This document shows, one piece after another, positions 35,201-43,160 of a stretch of DNA of 64,000 bases. The notes below the pieces were generated by a model. The model saw only the letters and a program-made list of their open reading frames with translations, had not been told where the DNA came from and made no database searches. The first letter of the stretch is position 1; the number at the start of each line of letters is the position of its first letter. Source of the stretch: Betaproteobacteria bacterium HGW-Betaproteobacteria-3 (lineage in GTDB: Bacteria > Pseudomonadota > Gammaproteobacteria > Burkholderiales > Burkholderiaceae_C); NCBI GenBank assembly GCA_002842205.1, contig PHCI01000007.1, forward strand, positions 81,690 to 145,689. The letters are read 5' to 3'. Made by a program: the position numbers and the translations under genes.

Positions 35201-36595
35201 CCCCTCGGGCATTTCGGGGTTGCGGGCCATGAGCTCCAGGTCATTGCCGGACTGACCTTGCAAGGCGCGCCAGGAGGGCAGGTCTTCGATGGCGCAGGGC
35301 GTGCCGTCGAGGCGGAACAACCTTGGCTGGCGATCCCGCAGCCCCGATGGCGCACCGGACGGGTCGGCCGGAAACAAGCGCGCCGCCGCCGCATTCATGA
35401 GCAACGCGTTGCCGTCCGCATCCAAAGCCAGCAACCCTTCATGCATGCTGTTGAGAATCAGGTCCACCGTGGCGAACGCCTTGCGGCTGTGCTGCAGTTC
35501 GGCCTCAAGGTCACGCTGGCGCTGCTGCAGGGCGTCGGCCATGAGATTGAAGCCCGCGGCGATGCGCTGCAGTTCGTAGGCGGTATTGGCGGACAGGCCT
35601 TCAACGCGCGCGTTGGCGTCGCCGGTCTTGAGTTGGCGGGTGGCGTCGAGGATCTTGCGCGTGGGTACCAGGATCGAGTGCCGACCCGCCCAGCCCGCCG
35701 CCCAAACGCCGAATCCCGTGATCCCTGCCAACACCAGCAATTGCAGCATCAGGCGCTGCAAATTCCCCGCCATCACATTGGCACGGGGAACGGACACGCT
35801 GACCAGCAGGCCTTTGCCGACGCCAGCCTGTGTCGCGGTGTAGGCATAAATGCGCTCTTCACCCCAGAAATCGGGCCCTTCCGCCACCCCCTGCTGAAAG
35901 GTCCTGCGCGCCGCTTGCAGCACCACGTCCTGCACCGGGGCTCCCAATGGGGTCTCCACGCCACCACGGGCCAGCAGCAGCAGGCCGTTCGGGTCGATCA
36001 CCGTGAGTCGCCCCCCCGGTGGCAGTTCAAGGGCCGTCATGGTCTCGCCCATCCGTTCCAGATCGAGTGAGGCAACCGCCACCCCGGCGAGTGCGCCGCC
36101 CGTCGTCATCACCGGCATTTCAAACAGCAGGGAGTCGCGGCCCGACAGGCGGTCCACGATGTAGCCCCCCACCACGAACTTCCCGGTCTCGATCGCCTCC
36201 TTGAAGGCCGCCCGATCGCCCGCATAGATGTGCGCGGGCGCCGCCAGGTTGCTGTGGCAGCGGGTGTAACCGTCGGTCCCCACCATGCCGAAATCGTTGA
36301 ACAAGGGAAAGCTGGCGTTCAGGCGTCGGAAATACGTCTCGCATTGCGCCATGCCCGGCCCGTCGAGTCCGGGCATCTGCCCGATGGCGGTGAGCAAATG
36401 GCGCGCAGATTCAATCACCTGATCCTGGCGCGAAGCGGCCAGCGCGGCCCGCACGTGGAGGCTCGACTTGGTGCTTTCGAGATCCGCCCGCGATTCGCGC
36501 ACACTGTTGTAGACCGACCATGAACACAGCGGCAGCATGGCGGCCAACACCAGCAGAATCAGTCGCATCCGCAGACTGGGCTGCAGTTTGAGCAA
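32225..36595 (-). CDS. Large membrane sensor histidine kinase with Cache, HAMP, five PAS and GAF domains
   Basis: About 1456 residues, far longer than a usual kinase. Order: membrane helix (about 10-30), periplasmic double-Cache sensor (about 35-270), second helix (about 283-303), HAMP (about 305-360), PAS 1 (375-495), PAS 2 (515-635), PAS 3 (640-760), PAS 4 (770-885), GAF (910-1060), PAS 5 (1085-1200), HisKA with SVSHDLRSPLNSIDGF (phosphohistidine about 1219), HATPase (to about 1440) with NAWKFTSKR, DNGAGFDMAYADKLF and GTGIGLATVHRI. Likely start is TTG at 36595, 6 bases after AGGGAG; ATG at 36568 is possible. The single-domain response regulator gene lies directly upstream. Ligand unknown. 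Confidence 0.88.
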   Translation of the reverse strand: MLKLQPSLRMRLILLVLAAMLPLCSWSVYNSVRESRADLESTKSSLHVRAALAASRQDQVIESARHLLTAIGQMPGLDGPGMAQCETYFRRLNASFPLFNDFGMVGTDGYTRCHSNLAAPAHIYAGDRAAFKEAIETGKFVVGGYIVDRLSGRDSLLFEMPVMTTGGALAGVAVASLDLERMGETMTALELPPGGRLTVIDPNGLLLLARGGVETPLGAPVQDVVLQAARRTFQQGVAEGPDFWGEERIYAYTATQAGVGKGLLVSVSVPRANVMAGNLQRLMLQLLVLAGITGFGVWAAGWAGRHSILVPTRKILDATRQLKTGDANARVEGLSANTAYELQRIAAGFNLMADALQQRQRDLEAELQHSRKAFATVDLILNSMHEGLLALDADGNALLMNAAAARLFPADPSGAPSGLRDRQPRLFRLDGTPCAIEDLPSWRALQGQSGNDLELMARNPEMPEGRMLRCSYRPVKLGDADGAIVVFTDITDLQRLQGEQARGVQQLRETQRKLMEALHIGRIGNWELDVASGRLWWSAEVYALLGYVPDETTPTLDHVERRIHPDDLAGYTRRRQLAVDTGQTLDIEFRIVLPDGGVRWLHQIGQSHRSELDGALIRSGVVQDITERKQAGAELVLLHNAVSRINDVVVITEAATRDRPDTPIVLVNDAFERLTGYSAAEALGNSPAMLAGPQTDPKTIARMQQSVRTRTPLRDEIQIHPKTGAPIWVELDQVPLTDDTGWNTHWIGVMRDVTGRKLAEQALIDSEQRYQALFDQGPLPMWVFDEETSRFLAVNTAACQMYGYSHEEFRGLTQIDIRPVSERARLAGRVPPGMIGGNGQWIHASRYGTEFPVEVVSRPIRYAGRDARFVVAHDISTRVNAEAQLQEHLFTLQRAADAAHAVVQHQTLPGLLQEVVEQSRAVIRAHQAIVTLKRGEWSDSVSAVSLSEKYAEFREYGEALDGSGIYELVCQTNRPVRLTQAELEAHPRWRGFGAHADRHPAMRGWLAVPLIGRDGANIGLMQLSDKYEGEFTAQDEYVAMEMARLVSIAIGNAQLIEEVRELNTGLEKKVTERTRQLVREEARYRALAEEAPQVVWNYEPDHGVTYFNRAWYDLVGGAPANWTGNRWILAIHPDDRAPVLQNWAASEAARAPFVGIRRLRAKDGSYRTMSYRGVPVMDENRNVIAWVGIDADVTEIKTVEEALRQSNQELEAFSYSVSHDLRSPLNSIDGFSRLLARQMEGQLSDQGAHYLARIQAGVSHMGQLIEGLLSLAQVSRTSLRSENVDVSLLARETLERCRQRDPEREAVIQVQDGMNLPGDPRLIRVVLDNLIGNAWKFTSKRAVTEIAVGAMPMPGAHATRDAAGVLAPPWVYFVRDNGAGFDMAYADKLFGVFQRLHAVRDFPGTGIGLATVHRIVTRHHGRVWAESQVGVGTTFYFTVAENGAPVLTDPREPDEA

Positions 36596-36657
36596 GGCCA
36601 ACTCCCTGTTTCTACGGATCCGGGTGCGGCGTCACGCCCCCCGGGGTGACACCCGGC

Positions 36658-37098
36658 TCAGTTCAAAGGCCGACATTCGTTGACCGACAACCAATACGTC
36701 TTGACCTGACGCAGCTTTTCAGTGAAATCGACGAAATCGACCGGCTTGCGCACAAAGCTGTTGGCGCCGCTGCGGTAGACGGCCACGATGTCTTCTTCTT
36801 CGCTGGACGAGGTAAGCACCACCACCGGCACCACGGCGGTGCGCGGGTCGGCGCGCATGCGCTGCAGCACCTCCAGCCCGGTGAGCTTGGGCAGCTTCAG
36901 GTCAAGCAGCACCAGATCGGGCTGGCGCGTGGTGTCCCGGCCCGCGTGCAAGCCCTCGCCAAACAGGTAATTCAGCGCTTCCACCCCGTCGTGCGCCACC
37001 GCAATTTCATTGCGGATGCTCTGCTCTTGCAGCGTGAGCAGCGTCAGCTCAAGGTGATCGGGGTTGTCTTCCACCACCAGAATCGTTTGTTCATGCAT
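36658..37098 (-). CDS. Single-domain response regulator (Rcp1-like)
   Basis: A 146-residue receiver domain with nothing attached. Acidic pocket EDN at residues 10-12, phosphoacceptor Asp66 in LVLLDLKLPKL, then TSSSEEED and the lysine in VRKPVDFVDF near 123. The long loop with GEGLHAGRD before the phosphoacceptor strand is typical of the Rcp1 type that serves phytochrome-like kinases. It precedes the large kinase gene by 62 bases and should accept phosphate from it. ATG at 37098 (MHEQTILVVEDN). Output must be by protein contact or phosphotransfer. Confidence 0.9.
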   Translation of the reverse strand: MHEQTILVVEDNPDHLELTLLTLQEQSIRNEIAVAHDGVEALNYLFGEGLHAGRDTTRQPDLVLLDLKLPKLTGLEVLQRMRADPRTAVVPVVVLTSSSEEEDIVAVYRSGANSFVRKPVDFVDFTEKLRQVKTYWLSVNECRPLN

Positions 37099-37238
37099 GT
37101 TGCCGGTTTCCAAAATGGATCAAGTTGCTGTTTTTATCGTTTTTTCCAGATTTATCATTTTTACAACTTTTCACACCTTTTGTCGAGGACGTATTTCACG
37201 GAAACCACCGCCATCCACACCTGTGGCAAAAACGCCGC

Positions 37239-38237
37239 TCACCAGCGGGGCAGCGCCTCGTCGCGCAGTTGCCCGCGCAGGGTGGCGTAATCCGGCACCA
37301 CCGTTCGCACCGTGTCCCAGAACTGCGGGCTGTGGTTCATCACGCGCAGATGGCTCAGCTCGTGCGCCACCACGTAGTCGATCACCGGCTGGCGCAGATG
37401 GATCAGCCGCCAGTTCAGGCGGATGGAGCCGTCGGCACTGGCACTGCCCCAGCGGGTGCCCGCGTTGCTCAGGCTCAGCTTCTTCCATTGCACGCCCAGG
37501 TGGGGCGCGAAGTGGTCCAATCGCTCAACAAACACGCGCCGGGCCTGGCGCATGAGCCAGGCCTGCACGGCGTCGCGGATCTGCGCCGGGCCGGCATGGT
37601 GCGCCAGGCCCACGTGCAAGCTCAGGTGCGGCACGCCGGGCAGGGCCTCGGCGTCGGCGTTCAGCGTGGCGGTCACCGCACGGCGGGCCAGTTGCCCACC
37701 CGTGCCGTCAAACGCATGGCGCGGGTCCAGCACGACGATCACCGGCTCGCCCAGGAAGGGCACGACCGCGCCGTCTTTCCATTCGATGCGGGCCGACTCC
37801 AGGCGATATTGGCGCTGCTGTGCTTCGCCCAGCTTGCGCACGACCCAGGCCGATTTCTCCTGCAGTGCGGCCTCAACCGCGCCCAGCGACACCCAGCGCG
37901 GCGCGCTCACCACCAGCCCATCCGGCCCCACCGCAAAGCCGATGGTGCGGCGCTTGCCGCGGCGCAACTCGTAGGCCACCGTGGCGTCGCACAGGCGCGC
38001 CGTGCGGTTGGCGCGCGGGTGGTGAAAGGCGGCAGGCGCCACCACCTCGGCCAGCGGTGCACCCGGCACATGGACCGTGGATAGTTCTGAATTAATAGCA
38101 AACTTTGACCATTCCACGGGGGCTAAAGCTTGTTTTTCTTCAGAATTTTGCGATGCGACCGGTTTGGGCGGCAGCGGTGCCGGCTCGGCATCAAACAGGT
38201 CCAGGGTGAACTGCACCAATCGCTGCACCGCACCCAT
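37239..38237 (-). CDS. YgjP-like metallopeptidase domain protein (DUF45)
   Basis: A 332-residue protein with a C-terminal zinc-peptidase domain: DYVVAHELSHLRVMNHSPQFWDTVRTVVPDY, the HExxH motif with the third ligand in NHSPxFW. The family (YgjP/WrpA-like DUF45) has no confirmed substrate. The N-terminal 90 residues are variable, and residues about 30-52 are encoded by element B copy 4, read in frame as EKQALAPVEWSKFAINSE. A very similar peptide lies in the GMC oxidoreductase. The gene follows plsC by 3 bases. Confidence 0.85.
   Translation of the reverse strand: MGAVQRLVQFTLDLFDAEPAPLPPKPVASQNSEEKQALAPVEWSKFAINSELSTVHVPGAPLAEVVAPAAFHHPRANRTARLCDATVAYELRRGKRRTIGFAVGPDGLVVSAPRWVSLGAVEAALQEKSAWVVRKLGEAQQRQYRLESARIEWKDGAVVPFLGEPVIVVLDPRHAFDGTGGQLARRAVTATLNADAEALPGVPHLSLHVGLAHHAGPAQIRDAVQAWLMRQARRVFVERLDHFAPHLGVQWKKLSLSNAGTRWGSASADGSIRLNWRLIHLRQPVIDYVVAHELSHLRVMNHSPQFWDTVRTVVPDYATLRGQLRDEALPRW
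38090..38131 (+). repeat. Element B copy 4, in frame within the YgjP-like gene
   Basis: Reads AATTAATAGCAAACTTTGAC, then CATTCCACGGGGGCTAAAGC. The gene reads the opposite strand, in the frame GCC CCC GTG GAA TGG TCA AAG TTT GCT. Three of the four spacer copies have TAG where this one has AAG, so the frame is open here. Confidence 0.85.
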
Positions 38238-38240
38238 GGA

Positions 38241-39020
38241 TCAGTCGGCCCGGGTTGCGCTGCCCGCCGACGGGGCCGGCGCCTGCGGCGGGTAGGCGTC
38301 AGGGTCGAGCCGGTGCATTTCGGCCTCGATCCAGTCCTGCACCTCGCGCATGAGTTCGTCGGGTTGCCGGCCCTCGCTGGAGATCGGCTTGCCGATGGAA
38401 ATGTCCACGATGCCCGGGCGCTTGATGAAGGCCTTGCGCGGCCAGCATTTGGCCGACGTCACCGCGATCGGGATCACCGGTGCGCCGGTTTCCACCGCCA
38501 GCCGGGTGCCGCCCGATTTGTAGGTGCCCACCTGCCCGCGCGGAATGCGCGTGCCCTCGGGGAACATGATCACCCAGGTGCCCTGCGCCAGCAGCCGCTT
38601 GCCCTGCGCCACCACCTTGTTGAAGGCCTGGGCACGCTGGCTGCGGTCGATGTGGATCATGTCCATGCGCGACATCGCCCAGCCGAAAAACGGCACGTAC
38701 AGCAGCTCGCGCTTGAACACGAAGGCCAGCGGGTGCGGCATGATGGCCGGCATCACGAAGGTTTCCCAGGTGGACTGGTGCTTGACGAGAAGGATGGCCG
38801 GGTCCTTCTTGCCCAGGGGCAGGTTTTCCCAGCCCGTGATGCGGTTCTGGATGCCCAGAATGGCAATGCCGCCGTTGACCGCCGTGCGCAGCCAGCCCGC
38901 GCACATCCAGTACACCCGGTCGCTGCTCAAAAACGGTGAGGCCACCACCACCGCCAGCGCCCACGGCACGATGGTGAGCGCCATCCACAGCAGGTGCAAG
39001 ATTGACCGGATCAATGCCAT
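38241..39020 (-). CDS. plsC: 1-acyl-sn-glycerol-3-phosphate acyltransferase
   Basis: A 259-residue inner-membrane acyltransferase that makes phosphatidic acid from lysophosphatidic acid. Motif I is LLVKHQSTWETF (HX4E rather than HX4D, as in many Burkholderiales PlsC), motif III IMFPEGTRIPRGQVGTYKSGG (about residues 152-172), motif IV APVIPIAV. An N-terminal hydrophobic segment (about 8-30) anchors it. It sits between gmhB and the YgjP-like gene in the glyQS-linked operon, with element B copy 5 in the spacer upstream. Confidence 0.92.
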   Translation of the reverse strand: MALIRSILHLLWMALTIVPWALAVVVASPFLSSDRVYWMCAGWLRTAVNGGIAILGIQNRITGWENLPLGKKDPAILLVKHQSTWETFVMPAIMPHPLAFVFKRELLYVPFFGWAMSRMDMIHIDRSQRAQAFNKVVAQGKRLLAQGTWVIMFPEGTRIPRGQVGTYKSGGTRLAVETGAPVIPIAVTSAKCWPRKAFIKRPGIVDISIGKPISSEGRQPDELMREVQDWIEAEMHRLDPDAYPPQAPAPSAGSATRAD

Positions 39021-39035
39021 TTTTAGTATCTTTCA

Positions 39036-39078
39036 GGGCCTTAGCCCCCGTGTAATATAAATAGTTTGCTATTTATAA
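39036..39078 (-). repeat. Element B copy 5
   Basis: On the minus strand this reads TATAAATAGCAAACTATT, a short divergent centre (TATATTAC), then ACGGGGGCTAAGGCCCTGAA. It lies in the 65-base spacer between gmhB and plsC. In the coding-type frame it contains two stops (TAA and TAG). Confidence 0.85.
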
Positions 39079-39085
39079 AGTAGCA

Positions 39086-39688
39086 TCAGGATGGATTGGG
39101 CGCGGGCGGTGCACTCGTGCGCTGCTGCTCCCGCGAGATCACGAAATCGGCCAACGCGCCCAGATCGGCATGCACCCGCGTGCCCGCCGGGAAAGTGGCC
39201 GGCAGCGGCTCGCCGCGCGCCACGGTGGCGCGAAACTGCGCGCCCTTGCCCGTGAGCAAAAAATGCGGCTCACAGCCACAGGCCACACCCGCCTGCAGAT
39301 CGCGCAGCCGGTCGCCCGCCACCAGCGCCGCCTTGAGATCAATGCCGTAGCGCTCGCCGATCTGCTCGAACAGCCCCGGGCGCGGCTTGCGGCAATGACA
39401 GCCTTCTTCCTCCGCGTGCGGGCAATAAAACACCGCGTCCACCCGGCCGCCCACCGCCGCCAGCGCCTTGTGCATCTTGGTGTGGATCGCGTTGAGGGTG
39501 GTCACGTCAAACAGGCCGCGCCCCAACCCCGACTGGTTGGACGCCACCACCACATGCCAGCCCGCGTGGTTGAGCCGTGCAACCGCCTCCAGCGCGCCCG
39601 GCAGCGGCACCCATTCGTCGGGCGACTTGACGAAGTCCGCGTTGTCCTGGTTGATGGTGCCGTCACGGTCGAGGATGGCGAGTTTCAT
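39086..39688 (-). CDS. gmhB: D-glycero-beta-D-manno-heptose-1,7-bisphosphate 7-phosphatase
   Basis: A 200-residue HAD phosphatase for LPS heptose synthesis. Motif I is ILDRDGTINQDN (nucleophile Asp8), motif II VVVASNQSGLGRG, motif III lysine in CRKPRPGLFEQIG, motif IV LVAGDRLRDLQAG. The zinc loop CPHAEEEGCHCRKP (Cys and His ligands) is typical of GmhB. The start overlaps the stop of the nucleotidyltransferase-like gene as ATGA, so in this strain it depends on translation of that accessory gene. It normally follows glyS directly in related genomes (established for the order). Confidence 0.93.
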   Translation of the reverse strand: MKLAILDRDGTINQDNADFVKSPDEWVPLPGALEAVARLNHAGWHVVVASNQSGLGRGLFDVTTLNAIHTKMHKALAAVGGRVDAVFYCPHAEEEGCHCRKPRPGLFEQIGERYGIDLKAALVAGDRLRDLQAGVACGCEPHFLLTGKGAQFRATVARGEPLPATFPAGTRVHADLGALADFVISREQQRTSAPPAPNPS

Positions 39689-40209
39689 GGTGTGAGCCCC
39701 TGGCTACGGCGACGCGCCCAAGCCTGGATGTCAGGCACAGGATATTTCGGGTCAATCTGGCCGATGCGCGTGATCAAGACGTCCAGGTCCAGCAAGCGGT
39801 GCGCCAACAGCCCGCGTACGAAGTCCGCGTCCTTCTGCCGCGCGGCGACGCACTTGGAAACCGCCAGATCGTGGATTTCGGGGCAAATCACCGTGATCTC
39901 GCCCATGTAATGCAGCGAAGCACGCTGCATCCAGTCTGGCGGCATCACGGCCGTCTCGGGCCCGACACCGTCGGCGTGATAGCCAAACGTTTCGTGAAAA
40001 CTGGACAGCGCGCCGATGGCCCCGTCGATCAGGTCTGATTTCTCGGGGTGCAACGCCGGATACAGGTCAATTTCACGCGAGACCAGCAATTCCGCCGGCG
40101 CGTCCGCCAACGCCAGCAACACCGCCTGACTGCCCACCACCACGAACGATTGCTCTTGCGAAATGGCCGCCGCCGCGCGCAGCACGTGCTCCAGTTCCGC
40201 GCGATTCAT
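39685..40209 (-). CDS. Nucleotidyltransferase-fold protein (DUF6036-like), possible toxin-antitoxin partner
   Basis: A 174-residue protein. SFVVVGSQAVLLALADAPAELLVSREIDLYP (residues 21-51) resembles the GS...E/DxD strand-loop of minimal nucleotidyltransferases, although only Glu46 and Asp48 are seen in place of a full D-x-D. ICPEIHDLAVSKCVAARQKDADFVRGLLAHRLLD (about 108-141) is the conserved helical part of DUF6036-type proteins. The ATG overlaps the stop of the 106-residue gene upstream (ATGA), and the stop overlaps the ATG of gmhB. It may be the catalytic half of a two-gene module related to AbiEii/MNT systems; that is inference. Confidence 0.7.
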   Translation of the reverse strand: MNRAELEHVLRAAAAISQEQSFVVVGSQAVLLALADAPAELLVSREIDLYPALHPEKSDLIDGAIGALSSFHETFGYHADGVGPETAVMPPDWMQRASLHYMGEITVICPEIHDLAVSKCVAARQKDADFVRGLLAHRLLDLDVLITRIGQIDPKYPVPDIQAWARRRSQGLTP

Positions 40210-40526
40210 GCGCTGCGCCGGGCGTGACGCAGCAACTGTGCACGCTCGCCCTGAGTGATCAACACCGACACGGGCGACACGCTTCGCAGCGCCGCCGCAT
40301 GGTCGGAAGCTCCTGCCACGGCACGCTCGATCACGTCCACGCCACCGGCCAGCAAAACGTCCCATTCGTCCCAATACGGGTCCGACCGGTTGGGACCAGC
40401 CCGCTCGCGCCAGCGTTGCAGTTGTGCCGCCACATCGGCCAGCCGCGCGGGCTGGGCGCGCAGGCGTTCCAGCGCCAGGTGGTGCGCCTCCATGAGGAAT
40501 TGCTCGATCTGCTGCTGCCGGTTCAT
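40206..40526 (-). CDS. Small hydrophilic protein paired with the nucleotidyltransferase-like gene
   Basis: A 106-residue protein, mostly helical by composition: QIEQFLMEAHHLALERLRAQPARLADVAAQLQRWRERAG, then a YWDEWDVLLAGGVDVIERAVAG segment, and a basic C terminus (LLRHARRSA). No known domain was recognised. It begins 24 bases after the glyS stop and its own stop overlaps the next ATG, so the two small genes form a cassette between glyS and gmhB. An antitoxin or adaptor role is suggested by the arrangement alone. Confidence 0.6.
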   Translation of the reverse strand: MNRQQQIEQFLMEAHHLALERLRAQPARLADVAAQLQRWRERAGPNRSDPYWDEWDVLLAGGVDVIERAVAGASDHAAALRSVSPVSVLITQGERAQLLRHARRSA

Positions 40527-40550
40527 GGCCTGATTATCCCGGGCGATCGT

Positions 40551-42701
40551 TCAAGTCGCCAGCCGCGAAAGATCGGCCACCCGGTTCATGGCCACGTGCA
40601 GGGTTTTGAGCAGGCCCTGGCGGTTCAGGCGCAGGTCCGGTTCGTCGGCGTTGACCATCACGCCGTCAAAAAATGCATCGACCGGCGCGCGCAGCACGGC
40701 CAGGGTCTGCAGCGAAGCGGTGTAGTCGCCCGCGTCGAACTGCGCGTTGGCCTTGGGCAGCACGTCCTGCAGCGCCGCGTGCAGCGCCCGCTCGGCGGGT
40801 TCCCTGAGCAAAATTTCGCTCACATGGGCGTCCACCTCGGGCGCCTTTTTCAGGATGTTGCCGATGCGCTTGTTGGCCGCCGCCAGCGCCGGGGCTTCGG
40901 GCAGGGTGGCAAAGGCGCGCACGGCCGCCAGGCGGCGCGGCACATCGCCCAGGCGTTGCGGGCGCTGCGAAATGACGGCGTCCACCTCCTGGGCGCTGAA
41001 GCCCTGTTCGCGCAGCGAACCGGCCAGGCGCTCATCGATGAAGTCGGCCAGCGCCTGCGATGCGTCGGTGATGCGGTCGCCAAACGCCGCGGCCGTGTCG
41101 GCCAGCAGTTCGTTCAGGTTCAGCGGCAGGTTGCGCTCGATGAGCATGCGCACCACGCCCAGTGCGTGGCGGCGCAGCGCGAACGGGTCACGGTCGCCCG
41201 TGGGCAACTGGCCAACGCCAAACAGGCCCACCAGCGTTTCCAGCTTGTCGGCCAGCGCCACGACCAGACCGGTGGCGTTGCGCGGCAGTGCGTCGCCGGC
41301 AAAACGCGGCTTGTAATGGTCTTCGATGGCGCAGGCAACGTCGTCACTGAGACCATCATTGCGGGCGTAGTAGTTGCCCATGATGCCCTGCAGCTCGGGG
41401 AACTCACCCACCATGTCGGTCAGCAGGTCAGTCTTGGCCAGACGCGCAGCCTGCGCCACCTCTTCCACCGAGGCAAAGAACCCGGCGTCGTTGCCCTCCA
41501 GGGCACGGGTGAGCAACTGGCCCACGATGTCGGTCGCGATCCGCGCCACGCGCTCGGTGCGCTCGCCCTGCGTGCCCAGCTTGTTGTGATAGACCACCTT
41601 GTCCAGGCCCGCTACGCGCGAGGCCAGCGTCTTCTTGCGGTCCTGGTCAAAGAAGAACTTGGCGTCGGCCAGGCGCGGGCGCACCACGCGCTCGTTGCCG
41701 CCGATCACGGCGCTGGCATCGGCCGGGCTGATGTTGCTCACCACGAGAAACCGGTTGGTGAGCCTGCCCGCCGCGTCGAGCAGCGGAAAGTACTTCTGGT
41801 TGGCCTTCATCGTGAGGATCAGGCATTCCTGCGGCACGTCGAGAAACTGGGCCTCGAACTCGCAGATGAGCACGTTGGGGCGCTCGACCAGGGCCGTCAC
41901 CTCGTCGAGCAGCGCGTCGTCTTCAATCGGCCGACACCCACCGCCGACCTTGGCGGCAGCGGCTGCGAGCTGGCGTGCGATCTCGGCCTTGCGCTCGGCA
42001 AAGCTGGCGATGACGGCGCCGTCGCGGGCCAGCGTGGCGGCGTAGCGGTCGGCGTCTTGCAGCACCACCGGGTCCACGGCCGCCTCAAAGCGATGGCCGT
42101 GCGTGGTGTTGCCGGCCTGCAGGCCCAGCGCCCGCACCGGCACCACGTCGGCGCCGTGCAGTGCCACCAGGCCGTGCGCGGGCCGCACGAAGCTCACGCT
42201 GGTCCAGCCGGGCAGTTCGCAGTCGCGCTCCAACTGGTAGGTCATGACCTTGGGGATGGGCAGCCTGGCAATCGCCTCGGTCAGTGCTTTTTGCAGCCCG
42301 TCGGCCAGCGTCGCGCCCTGGACCGTGCTGTTGTAGAACAGGGACTCGGCCTTGCCGTCCATGGCCCGCTGGAGGCCCGGCACGGCTGCAGCGTCTGCGC
42401 CCAACACCTGGAGCTTTTTCAGCAGCGCGGGGGTCGCGTGGCCTGCCGCGTCCAGCCCCACGCTCACGGGCATGAGCTTTTGCGAGACCGGCTTGTCGGC
42501 CGCCCGCGCCGCCACGGCGGTGATGTGCGCGGCCAGACGGCGCGGTGACGCATAGGCCGTCAGCACGGCGTCGGGTGCGGCCAGGCCCTGCGCGTTGAGT
42601 TGCTCCAGCAGCACGCCCGCGAACGCATCGCCCAGCTTACGCAACGCCTTGGGCGGCAGCTCTTCCACAAACAGTTCAACCAGAAGGTTCTTTGTCGTCA
42701 T
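40551..42701 (-). CDS. glyS: Glycyl-tRNA synthetase beta subunit
   Basis: A 716-residue beta subunit of the alpha2-beta2 GlyRS. Seen: LLVELFVEELPPKALRKLGDAF at the N terminus, the PRRLA motif, KKLMPVS-like region, LILTMKANQKYFPLLDAAGRLTNRFLVVSNI (about residues 275-305), the HD-like region with ALADKLETLVGLFGVGQLPTGDRDPFALRRHALGVVRM (about 485-522) and the C-terminal anticodon-binding DALR-like part. The ATG at 42701 overlaps the vapC stop (ATGA) and has no good ribosome binding site of its own, so it is probably coupled to vapC translation. glyS normally follows glyQ directly. Confidence 0.95.
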   Translation of the reverse strand: MTTKNLLVELFVEELPPKALRKLGDAFAGVLLEQLNAQGLAAPDAVLTAYASPRRLAAHITAVAARAADKPVSQKLMPVSVGLDAAGHATPALLKKLQVLGADAAAVPGLQRAMDGKAESLFYNSTVQGATLADGLQKALTEAIARLPIPKVMTYQLERDCELPGWTSVSFVRPAHGLVALHGADVVPVRALGLQAGNTTHGHRFEAAVDPVVLQDADRYAATLARDGAVIASFAERKAEIARQLAAAAAKVGGGCRPIEDDALLDEVTALVERPNVLICEFEAQFLDVPQECLILTMKANQKYFPLLDAAGRLTNRFLVVSNISPADASAVIGGNERVVRPRLADAKFFFDQDRKKTLASRVAGLDKVVYHNKLGTQGERTERVARIATDIVGQLLTRALEGNDAGFFASVEEVAQAARLAKTDLLTDMVGEFPELQGIMGNYYARNDGLSDDVACAIEDHYKPRFAGDALPRNATGLVVALADKLETLVGLFGVGQLPTGDRDPFALRRHALGVVRMLIERNLPLNLNELLADTAAAFGDRITDASQALADFIDERLAGSLREQGFSAQEVDAVISQRPQRLGDVPRRLAAVRAFATLPEAPALAAANKRIGNILKKAPEVDAHVSEILLREPAERALHAALQDVLPKANAQFDAGDYTASLQTLAVLRAPVDAFFDGVMVNADEPDLRLNRQGLLKTLHVAMNRVADLSRLAT

Positions 42702-43141
42702 TTCAGTTCAATCAATTTCAGGCCCAGCCGTTTGGCGTTGGCCTGCATCTGTGTGTCCAGCGTGGCCAGCAGCGTGCAGCCATGTCTTTGCGCAATCGCC
42801 AGGTGCAGGGCGTCGCCGCCACGCAAACCATGGTCGGTTTGTGCACAGTACACGGCGGCCTCCAGGTAATCCTGCTCCTGCACATTCAGTCGCGTCACCA
42901 TGTCCAGCACTTCGGCAAAGCGGTCGCGCGCGGCGTCGGCCTGCCGTCGCGACAGCGCCTTCTTGCGCATCTGGATGGCGAGCGCACTGGCAAATTCAAC
43001 CTGCGTCCACCATGAGGTGCCCACCGTGGACAGGTCGGCCTCACCGAGCCAGTCGACCGCGCGCTCGCTGCCCTGCTCGTTAAAGCAATAGGCGCACCAG
43101 ACACTGGTGTCCACATACGTCGCCTGGGACTTGCGCGCCAT
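42698..43141 (-). CDS. vapC: PIN-domain ribonuclease toxin (VapC-type)
   Basis: A 147-residue PIN domain. The acidic metal site is complete: Asp11 (YVDTSVW), Glu49 (QVEFASAL), Asp110 (GGDALHLA) and Asp129 (ATLDTQM). VapC toxins cleave specific tRNA or rRNA sites and are neutralised by a partner encoded just upstream. An AbrB-type antitoxin gene lies 19 bases upstream, and AGGGGA precedes the ATG. The stop codon overlaps the ATG of glyS, tying the toxin to glycyl-tRNA synthetase expression. The cytoplasmic target is not predictable from sequence. Confidence 0.9.
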   Translation of the reverse strand: MARKSQATYVDTSVWCAYCFNEQGSERAVDWLGEADLSTVGTSWWTQVEFASALAIQMRKKALSRRQADAARDRFAEVLDMVTRLNVQEQDYLEAAVYCAQTDHGLRGGDALHLAIAQRHGCTLLATLDTQMQANAKRLGLKLIELK

Positions 43142-43160
43142 TCAATTCCCCTGTCGCGCG

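Noticed and set aside
36568..36601. TTG at 36601 as start of the large kinase
   Set aside because: AGGGAG would abut the start codon; the TTG six bases downstream has proper spacing.
40224..42548. Plus-strand open frame opposite glyS
   Set aside because: Same reason: glyS is complete on the other strand and the antisense product has no recognisable feature.
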